This document shows, piece after piece, positions 1 to 6,543 of a DNA stretch of 9,046 bases. The DNA lies in assembly GCA_030839105.1 (NCBI GenBank), contig JAUZEI010000457.1, forward strand, positions 1 through 9,046, read 5' to 3'. Positions within the stretch are counted from its first letter, which is position 1. Every line of letters starts with the position of its first letter. The position numbers and the translations under genes are program-made. The notes under the pieces were generated by a model, which did no database searches, had not been told where the DNA came from, and saw only the letters and a list, made by a program, of their open reading frames with translations. The DNA is from Actinomycetota bacterium (GTDB lineage: Bacteria > Actinomycetota > Acidimicrobiia > IMCC26256 > PALSA-610).

Positions 1-2
1 GC

Positions 3-2669
3 GGCGAGTTCCTCGCCAAGATCCACGATCTGCTGCTGGGCGGCGACGCCTTTTACGACGAGATTTTCGCGAGCTTCGGAGTGCCGTACGAGCCGGCGCG
101 GTGGTCGCCCGATCGGAGTCCGCTCGAGGGATCCATCGAGGCGCAGAAGAAGGTCATCGCCGTACAGCAGCTCATCAACATGTACCGCGTGCGCGGGCAT
201 CTCATCGCGAATCTCGACCCGTTGGGACTGAAGGAACCGCGTACGCACGAGGAGCTCGATCCCAATCACTGGGGACTCACGATCTGGGATCTCGACCGCG
301 AGTTCCCGACCGGTGGTCTCGCGGGCCACGACGTCATGAAGCTGCGCGACATCCTCGGCGTGTTGCGCGACGCGTACGCCCGAACGATCGGCGTCGAGTA
401 CATGCACATCCAAGAGCCCGATCAGAAGGCCTGGATCCAGCAGAAGGTCGAAGGCGTGCACGGCGACACGTCACTCGACGACAAGCGCCGCATTCTCTCC
501 GCGCTGAACGACGCCGAGGCCTTCGAGCGTTTCCTGCACACGAAGTTCCTCGGTCAGAAGCGCTTCAGCCTCGAAGGCGCGGAGACGCTCATCCCGATGC
601 TCGACTTCCTCATCGACGGCGCCGCCAACTCGGGGGTCGAAGAGGTCGTCATGGGCATGGCGCACCGCGGCCGGCTCAACGTACTCGCGAACGTTGTGGG
701 CAAGTCGTACGAACAGATCTTCCGCGAGTTCGAAGGTGAGCTCGACCCGAACGTGCCCCAGGGTTCGGGCGACGTGAAGTACCACGTCGGCGCGCACGGC
801 AAGTTCACGGCGACCTCGGGCGCGACCGTCGGTGTCACCCTCGCCGCCAACCCGAGCCATCTCGAAGCGGTCGATCCCGTTGCGGAAGGTATGGCGCGCG
901 CCAAGCAGGATCGTCTCGGCGACACCGAGCACGACCACGTGCTGTCGGTACTCATCCACGGCGACGCCGCGTTCGCGGGCCAGGGCGTCGTGGCGGAGAC
1001 GCTGAACCTCTCCGAGCTCCCCGGTTACGACGTCGGCGGTACGGTGCACATCGTCGTCAACAATCAGGTGGGCTTCACCACGACGCCGGGGTTTGCACGT
1101 TCCACCGTGTACGCCACCGACATCGCCAAGGCGGTGCAGGCGCCGATCTTCCACGTGAACGGCGACGACCCCGAAGCCGCCGTGCGCACGATGCGGCTTG
1201 CCCTCGAGTTCCGCAACGTCTTCAAGAAGGACGTCGTCGTCGACCAGGTGTGTTACCGCCGCTACGGACACAACGAGAGCGACGAGCCGGCGTTCACGCA
1301 GCCACGCATGTACGAGGTGATCGGGAACCGGCGGTCGATCCGCAAGCTCTACACCGAGTTGCTCGTCAACCGGGGCGACATCACCCTCGAGGAGGCCGAA
1401 CGCGCACTCGAGGCGTTCCGCGCCCGACTCGAAGAAGCCTTCGACGAGACGAAGTCGAGTGAACGGCCACCGGCCCGGCTCGTCCCGGAAGCACCGGAGC
1501 CCACGCCGTCACACATCGACACCGGTGTCGCGCGCGAAAACCTCGACCTGATCGTCGACGCGCTCACCACTTTCCCGCCCGGCTTCGAGCCGCACCCGAA
1601 GCTCGCGCGCATCCTGGCCGCGCGCCGTACGGCGTTCGACAACGATCAGGTCGACTGGGCGCTCGCCGAGGCACTCGCATTCGGCTCACTGCTCCTCGAG
1701 GGCACTCCGGTGAGGGTCGCGGGGCAGGACACGCGGCGCGGAACGTTCAGCCAACGACACGCGACCATCGTCGACCACCGCACGGAAGCGGAGTACACGC
1801 CGCTCGAACACTTGGGGCCCAAGGCCGCGCCCTTCATGATCTACGACACGGTGCTCTCGGAGTTCGCCGCGCTCGGGTTCGAGTACGGGTACTCGGTCTC
1901 CGACCAGGACGCGCTCGTGTGTTGGGAGGCGCAGTTCGGCGACTTCGACAACGGCGCGCAGACGATCATCGACCAGTTCATCGTGGCGGCCGAGGACAAG
2001 TGGGGTCAGCACAGCGGCATCGTTCTGTTGCTCCCGCACGGATTCGAAGGTCAGGGTCCGGAGCACTCCTCCGCCCGGCTCGAACGATTCCTCGTGTTGA
2101 GCGCGCAGGACAACATCCGGGTCGTGTATCCCACGACCGCTGCGCAGTATTTCCATGTGCTGCGGCGCCAGATGCACGATCCCAGCCGCAAACCGTTGAT
2201 CGTCATGACGCCCAAGCGGTATCTGCGCATGCCGGTTACGGCGTCGCCCGTTTCCGCGTTGACGTCCGGGGGCTTCCAGCCCGTGCTCGACGATCCCAAC
2301 CCGCCGGCCGAAGTGAAGCGCGTGATCTTCTGCACCGGGAAATTCGGCCACGAGCTCATCGCCCGGCGCGACGCAGAGCAGGCGCCGGTCGCGGTGGTGC
2401 GGCTCGAACAGCTCTATCCCTGGCCACGGGACGAGATCGCCGCGGTCCTGGCCCGCTACCCCGACGCGGCGGTCTTCTGGGCGCAAGAGGAACCCGGCAA
2501 CATGGGAGCGCGCTACTTCGCCCGCCGCCGGCTCGAGGAGGTCGCGGCCGGTCGCCCGGTCGACGTCATCGCCCGGGCCGAGAGCCCGAGCCCGGCGAGC
2601 GGCAGCTCGACGGTGCACGACGCCGAACAGAACGCGCTACTCGACGCAGCAATTCGCCCCACGGGCTAA
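3..2669 (+). CDS. kgd: 2-oxoglutarate dehydrogenase E1 region of multifunctional KGD (5' truncated)
   Basis: This is the thiamine-diphosphate E1 part of 2-oxoglutarate dehydrogenase/decarboxylase, which decarboxylates 2-oxoglutarate in the TCA cycle. The frame is open to the left edge and gives 888 residues. Visible motifs, numbered from the first full codon, are AHRGRLNVL (His221), the ThDP/Mg site from GD at 320-321 to NN at 353-354, YGHNESDEP (His423), SGQDTRRGTFSQRHA, WEAQFGDF near 641 and LLPHGFEGQGPEHSS (His679). The C-terminus ends SGSSTVHDAEQ, as in mycobacterial KGD. The 26 codons before the GTG at 81 read GEFLAKIHDLLL then FYDEIF and GVPYEP. In actinobacterial KGD this segment links the E2-like acyltransferase domain to E1, so the true start, and probably a fused E2 domain, lie outside the window. 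The GTG at 81 is therefore not taken as the start. The E2 fusion is inferred; the E1 identity is near certain. Confidence 0.96.
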   Translation, partial: GEFLAKIHDLLLGGDAFYDEIFASFGVPYEPARWSPDRSPLEGSIEAQKKVIAVQQLINMYRVRGHLIANLDPLGLKEPRTHEELDPNHWGLTIWDLDREFPTGGLAGHDVMKLRDILGVLRDAYARTIGVEYMHIQEPDQKAWIQQKVEGVHGDTSLDDKRRILSALNDAEAFERFLHTKFLGQKRFSLEGAETLIPMLDFLIDGAANSGVEEVVMGMAHRGRLNVLANVVGKSYEQIFREFEGELDPNVPQGSGDVKYHVGAHGKFTATSGATVGVTLAANPSHLEAVDPVAEGMARAKQDRLGDTEHDHVLSVLIHGDAAFAGQGVVAETLNLSELPGYDVGGTVHIVVNNQVGFTTTPGFARSTVYATDIAKAVQAPIFHVNGDDPEAAVRTMRLALEFRNVFKKDVVVDQVCYRRYGHNESDEPAFTQPRMYEVIGNRRSIRKLYTELLVNRGDITLEEAERALEAFRARLEEAFDETKSSERPPARLVPEAPEPTPSHIDTGVARENLDLIVDALTTFPPGFEPHPKLARILAARRTAFDNDQVDWALAEALAFGSLLLEGTPVRVAGQDTRRGTFSQRHATIVDHRTEAEYTPLEHLGPKAAPFMIYDTVLSEFAALGFEYGYSVSDQDALVCWEAQFGDFDNGAQTIIDQFIVAAEDKWGQHSGIVLLLPHGFEGQGPEHSSARLERFLVLSAQDNIRVVYPTTAAQYFHVLRRQMHDPSRKPLIVMTPKRYLRMPVTASPVSALTSGGFQPVLDDPNPPAEVKRVIFCTGKFGHELIARRDAEQAPVAVVRLEQLYPWPRDEIAAVLARYPDAAVFWAQEEPGNMGARYFARRRLEEVAAGRPVDVIARAESPSPASGSSTVHDAEQNALLDAAIRPTG

Positions 2670-2831
2670 ACCTTTCGCGAGTCGTAGCGTTTTCTAGCGA
2701 TGAGTATCACGCGGGTTGTTGACGTCGTCGTCGTCCCCGCGAATCCCGAGGTCGCGCCTTCTCGACGCGGCTCCGATGGTCGCCCGCCACACACGTCGCG
2801 CGCGCTGCGTGCGCGAAACCGTGAGCGCGCG
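2670..2831. other. Non-coding gap between convergent kgd and small membrane gene
   Basis: These 162 bases separate the 3' ends of two converging genes. The open frames crossing them are arginine-rich and resemble no family I know. The only structure I see is the GC-rich hairpin at 2796-2816, described separately. A short run of GTC repeats lies near 2722-2737. Confidence 0.6.
2796..2816. terminator. GC-rich hairpin, possible shared terminator
   Basis: TCGCGCGCG and CGTGCGCGA can pair over nine positions, one of them a G-T wobble, around a three-base CTG loop. It lies 127 bases after the kgd stop and 16 bases beyond the stop of the opposing small gene, where a bidirectional terminator would be useful. 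No T-tract follows on either strand, so an intrinsic terminator of the classical type is not shown. In DNA this rich in CG steps such a stem can also occur by chance. Confidence 0.35.
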
Positions 2832-3032
2832 TCAGCGGGACGAGCGGAGGGCCTTCAAGCCGACGTAGCCGGCGCCGAGACCGAAGGCGCACGAGATGAC
2901 GGCAAGTGTGTCGTGCACGACCTTGAAGCCCATGCTCTGGTCCTGGCCGGCAATGATCACGACGCGGGACACCCAGACGTAGATGGTCCACGCGCACAGC
3001 GCGATGAGGAACCAGGCGACGCGTTTGGACAC
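2832..3032 (-). CDS. Small two-helix membrane protein, function unknown
   Basis: With the GTG start at 3032 this encodes 66 residues. After a short basic start (VSKR) comes a hydrophobic helix at about residues 5-27. A polar loop with GQDQSMGFKVVHD follows, then a second hydrophobic helix at about 42-59 and a basic end (LKALRSSR). A small inner-membrane protein is the only supported description; I do not recognise a family. The frame stays open to an ATG at 3104, but that would add an arginine-rich stretch antisense to the end of no other product and overlapping dapA. The GTG sits 10 bases after the dapA stop and has a TAACCT box seven bases before it, with no clear Shine-Dalgarno sequence. 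It may be read from its own start, through dapA transcription, or both. Confidence 0.72.
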   Translation of the reverse strand: MSKRVAWFLIALCAWTIYVWVSRVVIIAGQDQSMGFKVVHDTLAVISCAFGLGAGYVGLKALRSSR

Positions 3033-3039
3033 GCGGACG

Positions 3040-3045
3040 AGGTTA
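3040..3045 (-). promoter_or_regulatory. Putative -10 box (TAACCT) of small membrane gene
   Basis: On the minus strand TAACCT is followed by seven bases and then the GTG at 3032. Its first three bases are the TAA stop codon of dapA. The eight bases TAACCTCG also begin the same element in front of dapA. A convincing -35 box is not seen. The placement fits a leaderless transcript internal to the dapA unit. Confidence 0.45.
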
Positions 3046-3945
3046 CGGGTGCGACGCGTGCGCGATCGCATCGAGGCAGCGGCGGACCGCCTCGGGTGAA
3101 CCATTCGTGAGCGGCAGCCGCACGTCCGGGGTCGCGATGCGGACCTGCGCGTGGAGCACGCCCTTGAAGACGGCCGGGTTCGGGTCGACGTACGCGGCGC
3201 GGATCACCGGCAGAAGCGCTTCGGCGTGCGCGCGACCGTCTTCGATCTTCCCCGCGAGGCCGCACTCGATCATCGCGACGAAGCGGTCGGTGCACAGGTG
3301 CGCAGCGGCCGAGATCGTGCCGACCGCGCCCATGCACATGAGCGGGAACAACAACGTGTCCTCACCGCCGAGGACCGAGAAACCCTCCGGTGCGTGGGCG
3401 AGCACCTCGAGCGTGTCGGCGTCGAGCGTCGCGACGGCTTGCTTCACGCCGGCGATGTTCGGCATCGACGCGATCTCGAGCAGCCCCGCCGCCCCCATGT
3501 CGCGGCCGGTGCGGGACGGGACGTTGTACGCGATGACCGGAACGGGGCTTGCGGCCGCCACTTCGCGGTAGTGAGCGACGATGCCTTCGACCGAGGGCCG
3601 TACGTAGTAGGGCACGACGACCAGCGCGCCCACGATTTCGGGCCGGTCGGCGAGCGCGGCCGTGGCGCGGACGGTCGCGGCGGTGTTGTTCGAGCCGGTG
3701 CCGACGATGACACGCGTTCCCGCGGCGCGACAGGCCCGAAGGACGGCGTCGATCGCCGTCTGCCGCTCGCCGGGTTCGAGGGAGCTCGCCTCCCCCGTCG
3801 TGCCCATCGCGACGATGCCGCTCACCCCCGCGGACGCGTACTCGTGGCACAACCGTTCGATGGCCTCGACGTCGACCGCGCCCTGCGCATCGAAAGGCGT
3901 GATGAGCGGCACCCAGACGCCGCGGAGATCGAGGTCGCTCGTCAT
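3043..3945 (-). CDS. dapA: 4-hydroxy-tetrahydrodipicolinate synthase
   Basis: DapA condenses pyruvate with aspartate semialdehyde through a Schiff base, the first committed step to diaminopimelate and lysine, in the cytoplasm. The 300-residue length is normal for the family. The (beta/alpha)8 barrel carries the expected residues: GTTGE at 48-52 with the Thr pair, PYY at 112-114, YNVPSRTG at 140-147 with catalytic Tyr140 and substrate-binding Arg145, and the Schiff-base lysine Lys168 in GVKQ. GGEDTLLFPLMCMGAVG is also typical. The ATG at 3945 opens the conserved N-terminus (GVWVPLITPFD) and has a TAACCT box six bases before it but no Shine-Dalgarno sequence. Related lyases such as KDG aldolase or sialic acid lyase share the fold, but Arg after YNVPS favours DapA. 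The small membrane gene follows at once on the same strand. No dapB or other lysine gene lies nearby. Confidence 0.93.
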   Translation of the reverse strand: MTSDLDLRGVWVPLITPFDAQGAVDVEAIERLCHEYASAGVSGIVAMGTTGEASSLEPGERQTAIDAVLRACRAAGTRVIVGTGSNNTAATVRATAALADRPEIVGALVVVPYYVRPSVEGIVAHYREVAAASPVPVIAYNVPSRTGRDMGAAGLLEIASMPNIAGVKQAVATLDADTLEVLAHAPEGFSVLGGEDTLLFPLMCMGAVGTISAAAHLCTDRFVAMIECGLAGKIEDGRAHAEALLPVIRAAYVDPNPAVFKGVLHAQVRIATPDVRLPLTNGSPEAVRRCLDAIAHASHP

Positions 3946-3951
3946 GCCGCG

Positions 3952-3957
3952 AGGTTA
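3952..3957 (-). promoter_or_regulatory. Putative -10 box (TAACCT) of dapA, leaderless layout
   Basis: The minus strand reads TAACCT, then CGCGGC, then ATG. A sigma factor recognising TANNNT would place the transcript start at or beside the A of ATG. No TTGACA-like -35 is seen at 16-18 bases, and no purine-rich ribosome binding site precedes the start. Confidence 0.6.
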
Positions 3958-3963
3958 GTTCCT

Positions 3964-3974
3964 GACCGCCGGTC
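3964..3974. repeat. Short palindrome upstream of dapA
   Basis: GACCG-C-CGGTC is a perfect 5+1+5 inverted repeat. It lies six bases upstream of the putative dapA -10 box, so it would sit in the promoter spacer, a common operator position. It is short, and the link to regulation is inference. Confidence 0.35.
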
Positions 3975-4107
3975 GTTCCCGTAAGTGCAGACCGACTCCT
4001 CGGAAGGTGCGGGGTCGACGAGCGGCCTCCCCTACGGCGGCTGACGTTCGGCCTGCATCCGTTGCTCGCGCACGGCTCCCATACGGTCGGCTCCGCGGTC
4101 GCTCCGG

Positions 4108-4113
4108 TACGTT
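4108..4113 (+). promoter_or_regulatory. Putative -10 box (TACGTT) of TSUP gene, leaderless layout
   Basis: TACGTT is followed by CCCCCG and then the ATG at 4120, the same six-base spacing seen at dapA and the lipid kinase gene. There is no Shine-Dalgarno sequence; the bases just before ATG are mostly C. The rest of the 174-base gap between the divergent dapA and this gene shows no clear -35 box or other element. Confidence 0.6.
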
Positions 4114-4119
4114 CCCCCG

Positions 4120-4899
4120 ATGCCGCTGTGGCTCGAGGTCGCGATCACGGTGCTCGTCGGCGTCGCGACCGGTGTGCTCTCGGGCATGTTCGGTATCGGG
4201 GGTGCAGTCATCTCCACTCCCGCCATCCGCGCGCTCGGCGCGACCGCACTGCAGGCCATCGGCTCGACGCTGCCGTCGATTCTCCCGTCCTCGATCGCGG
4301 GCTCCCTCCGCTACCGGCGCGAGAACATGATCCGGCCGCGCATCGTGGTGCTCACCTCCTCGCTCGGCGTGCCGGCGTCGATCGTGGGCTCACGGCTCTC
4401 CGACGCAGTTCCGGGCAACGGCCATGCGCTCATGATCCTCACCGCGCTCCTCGTCGCGTACACGGGGTACCGCACCGCGTTCCCGACCGTGCGCACGCTC
4501 GAACGCTCGGGGAAGCCGCTGAGCGACGAATGGTGGCGGCTCGCGGTCATCGGTCTCGCGGCCGGCATGCTGTCGGGCCTGCTCGGGATCGGCGGCGGCA
4601 TCCTGATGGTCCCCGCCTTCCTCGCGTGGGTCGGCCTCCCCCTCAAGGAGACGATCGCGACGTCACTCGCGTGCGTCGGGATCTTTGCCATCCCCGGCAC
4701 GCTCACGCACTGGTACCTCGGTCACATCAACTGGACGTTCGCAGCCGCGCTCGCGGTCGGTGTGATCCCCGGTGCACGTCTCGGCGCACACTTCACGATC
4801 AACGCGGCCGACCGCGTGTTGCGCTACAGCGTCGGCGCCGCGCTCGGGATCATCGCGGTGATCTACGGCGCCGGCGAGGTCTTGGCCCTGATCAACTGA
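4120..4899 (+). CDS. TSUP (TauE/SafE) family membrane transporter
   Basis: This 259-residue integral membrane protein has the internal duplication of the TSUP family (formerly DUF81). The hallmark segment GVLSGMFGIGG at 18-28 recurs as GMLSGLLGIGG at 149-159, each within a hydrophobic helix near the start of its half. The rest is mostly hydrophobic and consistent with about seven or eight membrane helices, with a charged cytoplasmic-type linker near 118-140. Family members move sulfite, sulfonates, sulfoacetate and similar anions, usually outward; the substrate here cannot be read from the sequence. It stands alone on its strand, without sulfur metabolism genes nearby. The start ATG follows a TACGTT box by six bases. 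Its 3' end overlaps the opposing UDG gene by eight bases. Confidence 0.9.
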   Translation: MPLWLEVAITVLVGVATGVLSGMFGIGGAVISTPAIRALGATALQAIGSTLPSILPSSIAGSLRYRRENMIRPRIVVLTSSLGVPASIVGSRLSDAVPGNGHALMILTALLVAYTGYRTAFPTVRTLERSGKPLSDEWWRLAVIGLAAGMLSGLLGIGGGILMVPAFLAWVGLPLKETIATSLACVGIFAIPGTLTHWYLGHINWTFAAALAVGVIPGARLGAHFTINAADRVLRYSVGAALGIIAVIYGAGEVLALIN

Positions 4900-4916
4900 C
4901 GGCGATCAATTGACGG
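4890..4916. repeat. Imperfect 13-base tandem duplication at overlapping gene ends
   Basis: GATCAACTGACGG (4890-4902) is followed at a 14-base period by GATCAATTGACGG (4904-4916), one mismatch in 13. The first copy holds both stop codons: TGA at 4897-4899 for the transporter and, on the other strand, TGA at 4894-4892 for the UDG. The second copy lies in the last codons of the UDG gene (QLIAVS end). It looks like a small local duplication. Confidence 0.55.
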
Positions 4917-5590
4917 GCGCGCAGCAAAGCCGCGTCGAGCATGTCGGGTGTCAACCGTCCGGTAAACGTGTTCTGTTGGCTCGGATGAAACGCGCCCACG
5001 ATGGTCAACGCACCGCAGTCGACCTCGAGCCCGTGAGCGAAGCGAGGTCGCCGCCCGGGAAGCTCAACACCGTCGAGCGCGGCGGCGCGCAACGTCGTCC
5101 AGGTGGCTTCGTAGCCGAACGCGCCGAGGGCGACAACGACGCGCACATCGGCGAGCAGTTGCAGCTCCCGCACGAGGTACGGCATGCACGTGTCGCGCTC
5201 TTCGGGCGTCGGCTTGTTCGCAGGCGGCGCGCACCGGACGGCGGCGGCCACATAGGCGTCGAGGAGCTCGAGACCGTCGTCGGCGCGGATCGATTCGGCC
5301 TGGTTGGCGAATCCGGTGCGGTACAGCGACGCGAACAGGAAGTCGCCGGAGCGATCGCCTGTGAAGACGCGACCCGTGCGGTTTCCACCGTGCGCGGCGG
5401 GTGCGAGACCCACCAGCAGGAGCCGGGCCCCGGGGTCGCCGAAGCCGGGTACCGGTCGTCCCCAATATTCCTCCGTGCGGTACGCCGCCCGTTTCTCCCG
5501 GGCGACCTTCTCGCGCCATGCGACCAACCGCGGGCACGCGCGACAGGTCACGATCTCGGAGGTCAAGGCAGAAAGGTCGCGAGGCAGCAC
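4892..5590 (-). CDS. Uracil-DNA glycosylase, family 5 (UdgB), Fe-S type
   Basis: This enzyme excises uracil, and in family 5 also other deaminated bases, from DNA for base excision repair. From the GTG at 5590 it has 232 residues. Four cysteines at 16, 19, 120 and 135 (TCRACPRL; CAPP to DTC) match the 4Fe-4S cluster of families 4 and 5. The active-site segment GLAPAAHGGNRTGR at 61-74 has Ala where family 1 and 4 enzymes have a polar residue, and is followed by VFTGDRSG. The second motif is HPSQQNTFTGRLT at 202-214. These are family 5 signatures, as in Thermus UDGb and mycobacterial UdgB. The frame is open upstream to 5917, but that part is antisense to the lipid kinase and is arginine-rich noise. 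The chosen GTG opens the conserved region and lies eight bases after a TAGCAT box. The 3' end overlaps the transporter gene. Confidence 0.9.
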   Translation of the reverse strand: MLPRDLSALTSEIVTCRACPRLVAWREKVAREKRAAYRTEEYWGRPVPGFGDPGARLLLVGLAPAAHGGNRTGRVFTGDRSGDFLFASLYRTGFANQAESIRADDGLELLDAYVAAAVRCAPPANKPTPEERDTCMPYLVRELQLLADVRVVVALGAFGYEATWTTLRAAALDGVELPGRRPRFAHGLEVDCGALTIVGAFHPSQQNTFTGRLTPDMLDAALLRARQLIAVS

Positions 5591-5598
5591 GGAATCGG

Positions 5599-5604
5599 AT
5601 GCTA
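5599..5604 (-). promoter_or_regulatory. Putative -10 box (TAGCAT) of UDG gene
   Basis: The minus strand reads TAGCAT, eight bases, then the GTG at 5590. There is no Shine-Dalgarno sequence. The box lies back to back with the lipid kinase box at 5620-5625 inside a 41-base divergent gap, so the expected -35 position (around 5622-5627) overlaps the opposing -10. Confidence 0.5.
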
Positions 5605-5619
5605 CGGGCGGCTCGCCGC

Positions 5620-5625
5620 TACCCT
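5620..5625 (+). promoter_or_regulatory. Putative -10 box (TACCCT) of lipid kinase gene, leaderless layout
   Basis: TACCCT is followed by CCGGCG and then the GTG at 5632, the six-base spacing of dapA and the transporter. No Shine-Dalgarno sequence is present. The expected -35 position, around 5597-5602, overlaps the UDG -10 box on the other strand. Confidence 0.6.
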
Positions 5626-5631
5626 CCGGCG

Positions 5632-6543
5632 GTGCGAGTTCTGCTGCTCGTGAACGCGACCGCGTCGTCGGTGACCGCGCGCAAACGGGTGATGATTCGC
5701 AAGCTGCTCGCGGCCCGACACGAAGTGGAGGTCGCGGAGACGTCGCGGCGCGGCCACGCCACCCGCCTCGCCCGCGCCGCCGCGAACGACGGCTTCGACG
5801 TCGTCGTCGTCCTTGCCGGCGACGGCACGCTGAACGAGGCGGCCGACGGGCTGTTGCACACCGACACCGCGCTCGCGCCGCTCCCGGGTGGTTCGACGAA
5901 CGTCTACGCGCGCACATTGGGGTTCCCTACCGACGCGATCGACGCGACCAACGAGCTGCTGCGCTCACTCGGACGCGGTTCCACCAAACGCATCGGCGTA
6001 GGCCGCGCCAATCGCCGGCCGTTCCTGTTCAACACCGGCATCGGATTCGACGCCGCAGTCATTCGCCGGGTCGAGAGGTACGGCGAGCTGAAACGACATC
6101 TGTCGCATCCGCTCCACGTCGCCGCGGCCTTCGAGGTCTTCTTCCGCAAGGAGGGTTCTCGCAGCCGGCTCGATGTCGAGCTCGACACCGGCGAGCTGAT
6201 CGAAAGTGCCCGCTTCGCGATCGTCTCGAAGACCGATCCGTACACGTTTCTCGGGCGTCTACCGCTGAAGATCGCACCTGACGCCGGGCTCGACCGGCCA
6301 CTCGCCCTCACCGCGTTTCGCACCCTCGACGCGATCTCGTTGCTGGGCGGGGCGGCGTCGGCGATGCGATCGGGTCGGTTCCTTGGGCACCGCCGCGGCA
6401 TCGACCACCGCCACGATCTGCACCGGATCCTCGTTCGCAGTCCGGAGCCGTTCGCGTATCAGGTCGACGGCGACGACGTCGGCGACACCGAGCAGCTCGA
6501 CATCGAGTACGAGCCCGACGCGCTCACCGTCGTCCTTCCTTGA
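5632..6543 (+). CDS. Diacylglycerol/lipid kinase family protein (DAGKc)
   Basis: A lipid kinase of the DAGK/YegS/sphingosine kinase family, expected to use ATP to phosphorylate a lipid alcohol such as diacylglycerol at the membrane face. From the GTG at 5632 it has 303 residues. The N-terminal strand VLLLVNATAS stands for the usual NP-x-SG region. AGDGTLNE at 62-69 is the nucleotide-binding motif, with Ala for the first Gly of GGDGT. PLPGGSTN at 83-90 is the variant of PxGTGN I associate with actinobacterial Rv3218-like proteins. FNTGIGFDAAV near 131-141 and QVDGDDV near the C-terminus complete the core. The frame is open upstream to 5401, but the conserved fold starts at this GTG, which also has a TACCCT box at six bases. 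The substrate is unknown. The last 20 bases overlap the opposing GDPD gene. I recall a gene of this family beside whiB1 in mycobacteria. Confidence 0.87.
   Translation: MRVLLLVNATASSVTARKRVMIRKLLAARHEVEVAETSRRGHATRLARAAANDGFDVVVVLAGDGTLNEAADGLLHTDTALAPLPGGSTNVYARTLGFPTDAIDATNELLRSLGRGSTKRIGVGRANRRPFLFNTGIGFDAAVIRRVERYGELKRHLSHPLHVAAAFEVFFRKEGSRSRLDVELDTGELIESARFAIVSKTDPYTFLGRLPLKIAPDAGLDRPLALTAFRTLDAISLLGGAASAMRSGRFLGHRRGIDHRHDLHRILVRSPEPFAYQVDGDDVGDTEQLDIEYEPDALTVVLP

Noticed and set aside
471..2618. Long open frames on the minus strand opposite kgd (471-1271 and 1686-2618)
   Set aside because: They are mirror frames produced by the strong GC third-position bias of kgd. Their products are rich in Arg, His, Val and Glu without any family motif, while the plus strand is fully explained by KGD.
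2700..3110. 136-codon plus-strand frame after kgd
   Set aside because: It runs antisense to the small membrane gene and has no hydrophobic segments or motif; the composition is that of a shadow frame.
3151..3984. Plus-strand open frame opposite dapA
   Set aside because: It is a shadow of dapA; the product is dominated by Arg, Asp and His, and DapA is unambiguous on the other strand.
5591..5917. N-terminal extension of the UDG to an ATG at 5917
   Set aside because: The added 109 residues are mostly Arg/Ala/Ser, run antisense to the conserved kinase core, and have no counterpart in family 5 UDGs.
5304..6281. Plus-strand open frame across the UDG and lipid kinase genes
   Set aside because: The product is arginine-rich low-complexity text after residue 100 and spans two well-supported genes in other frames.
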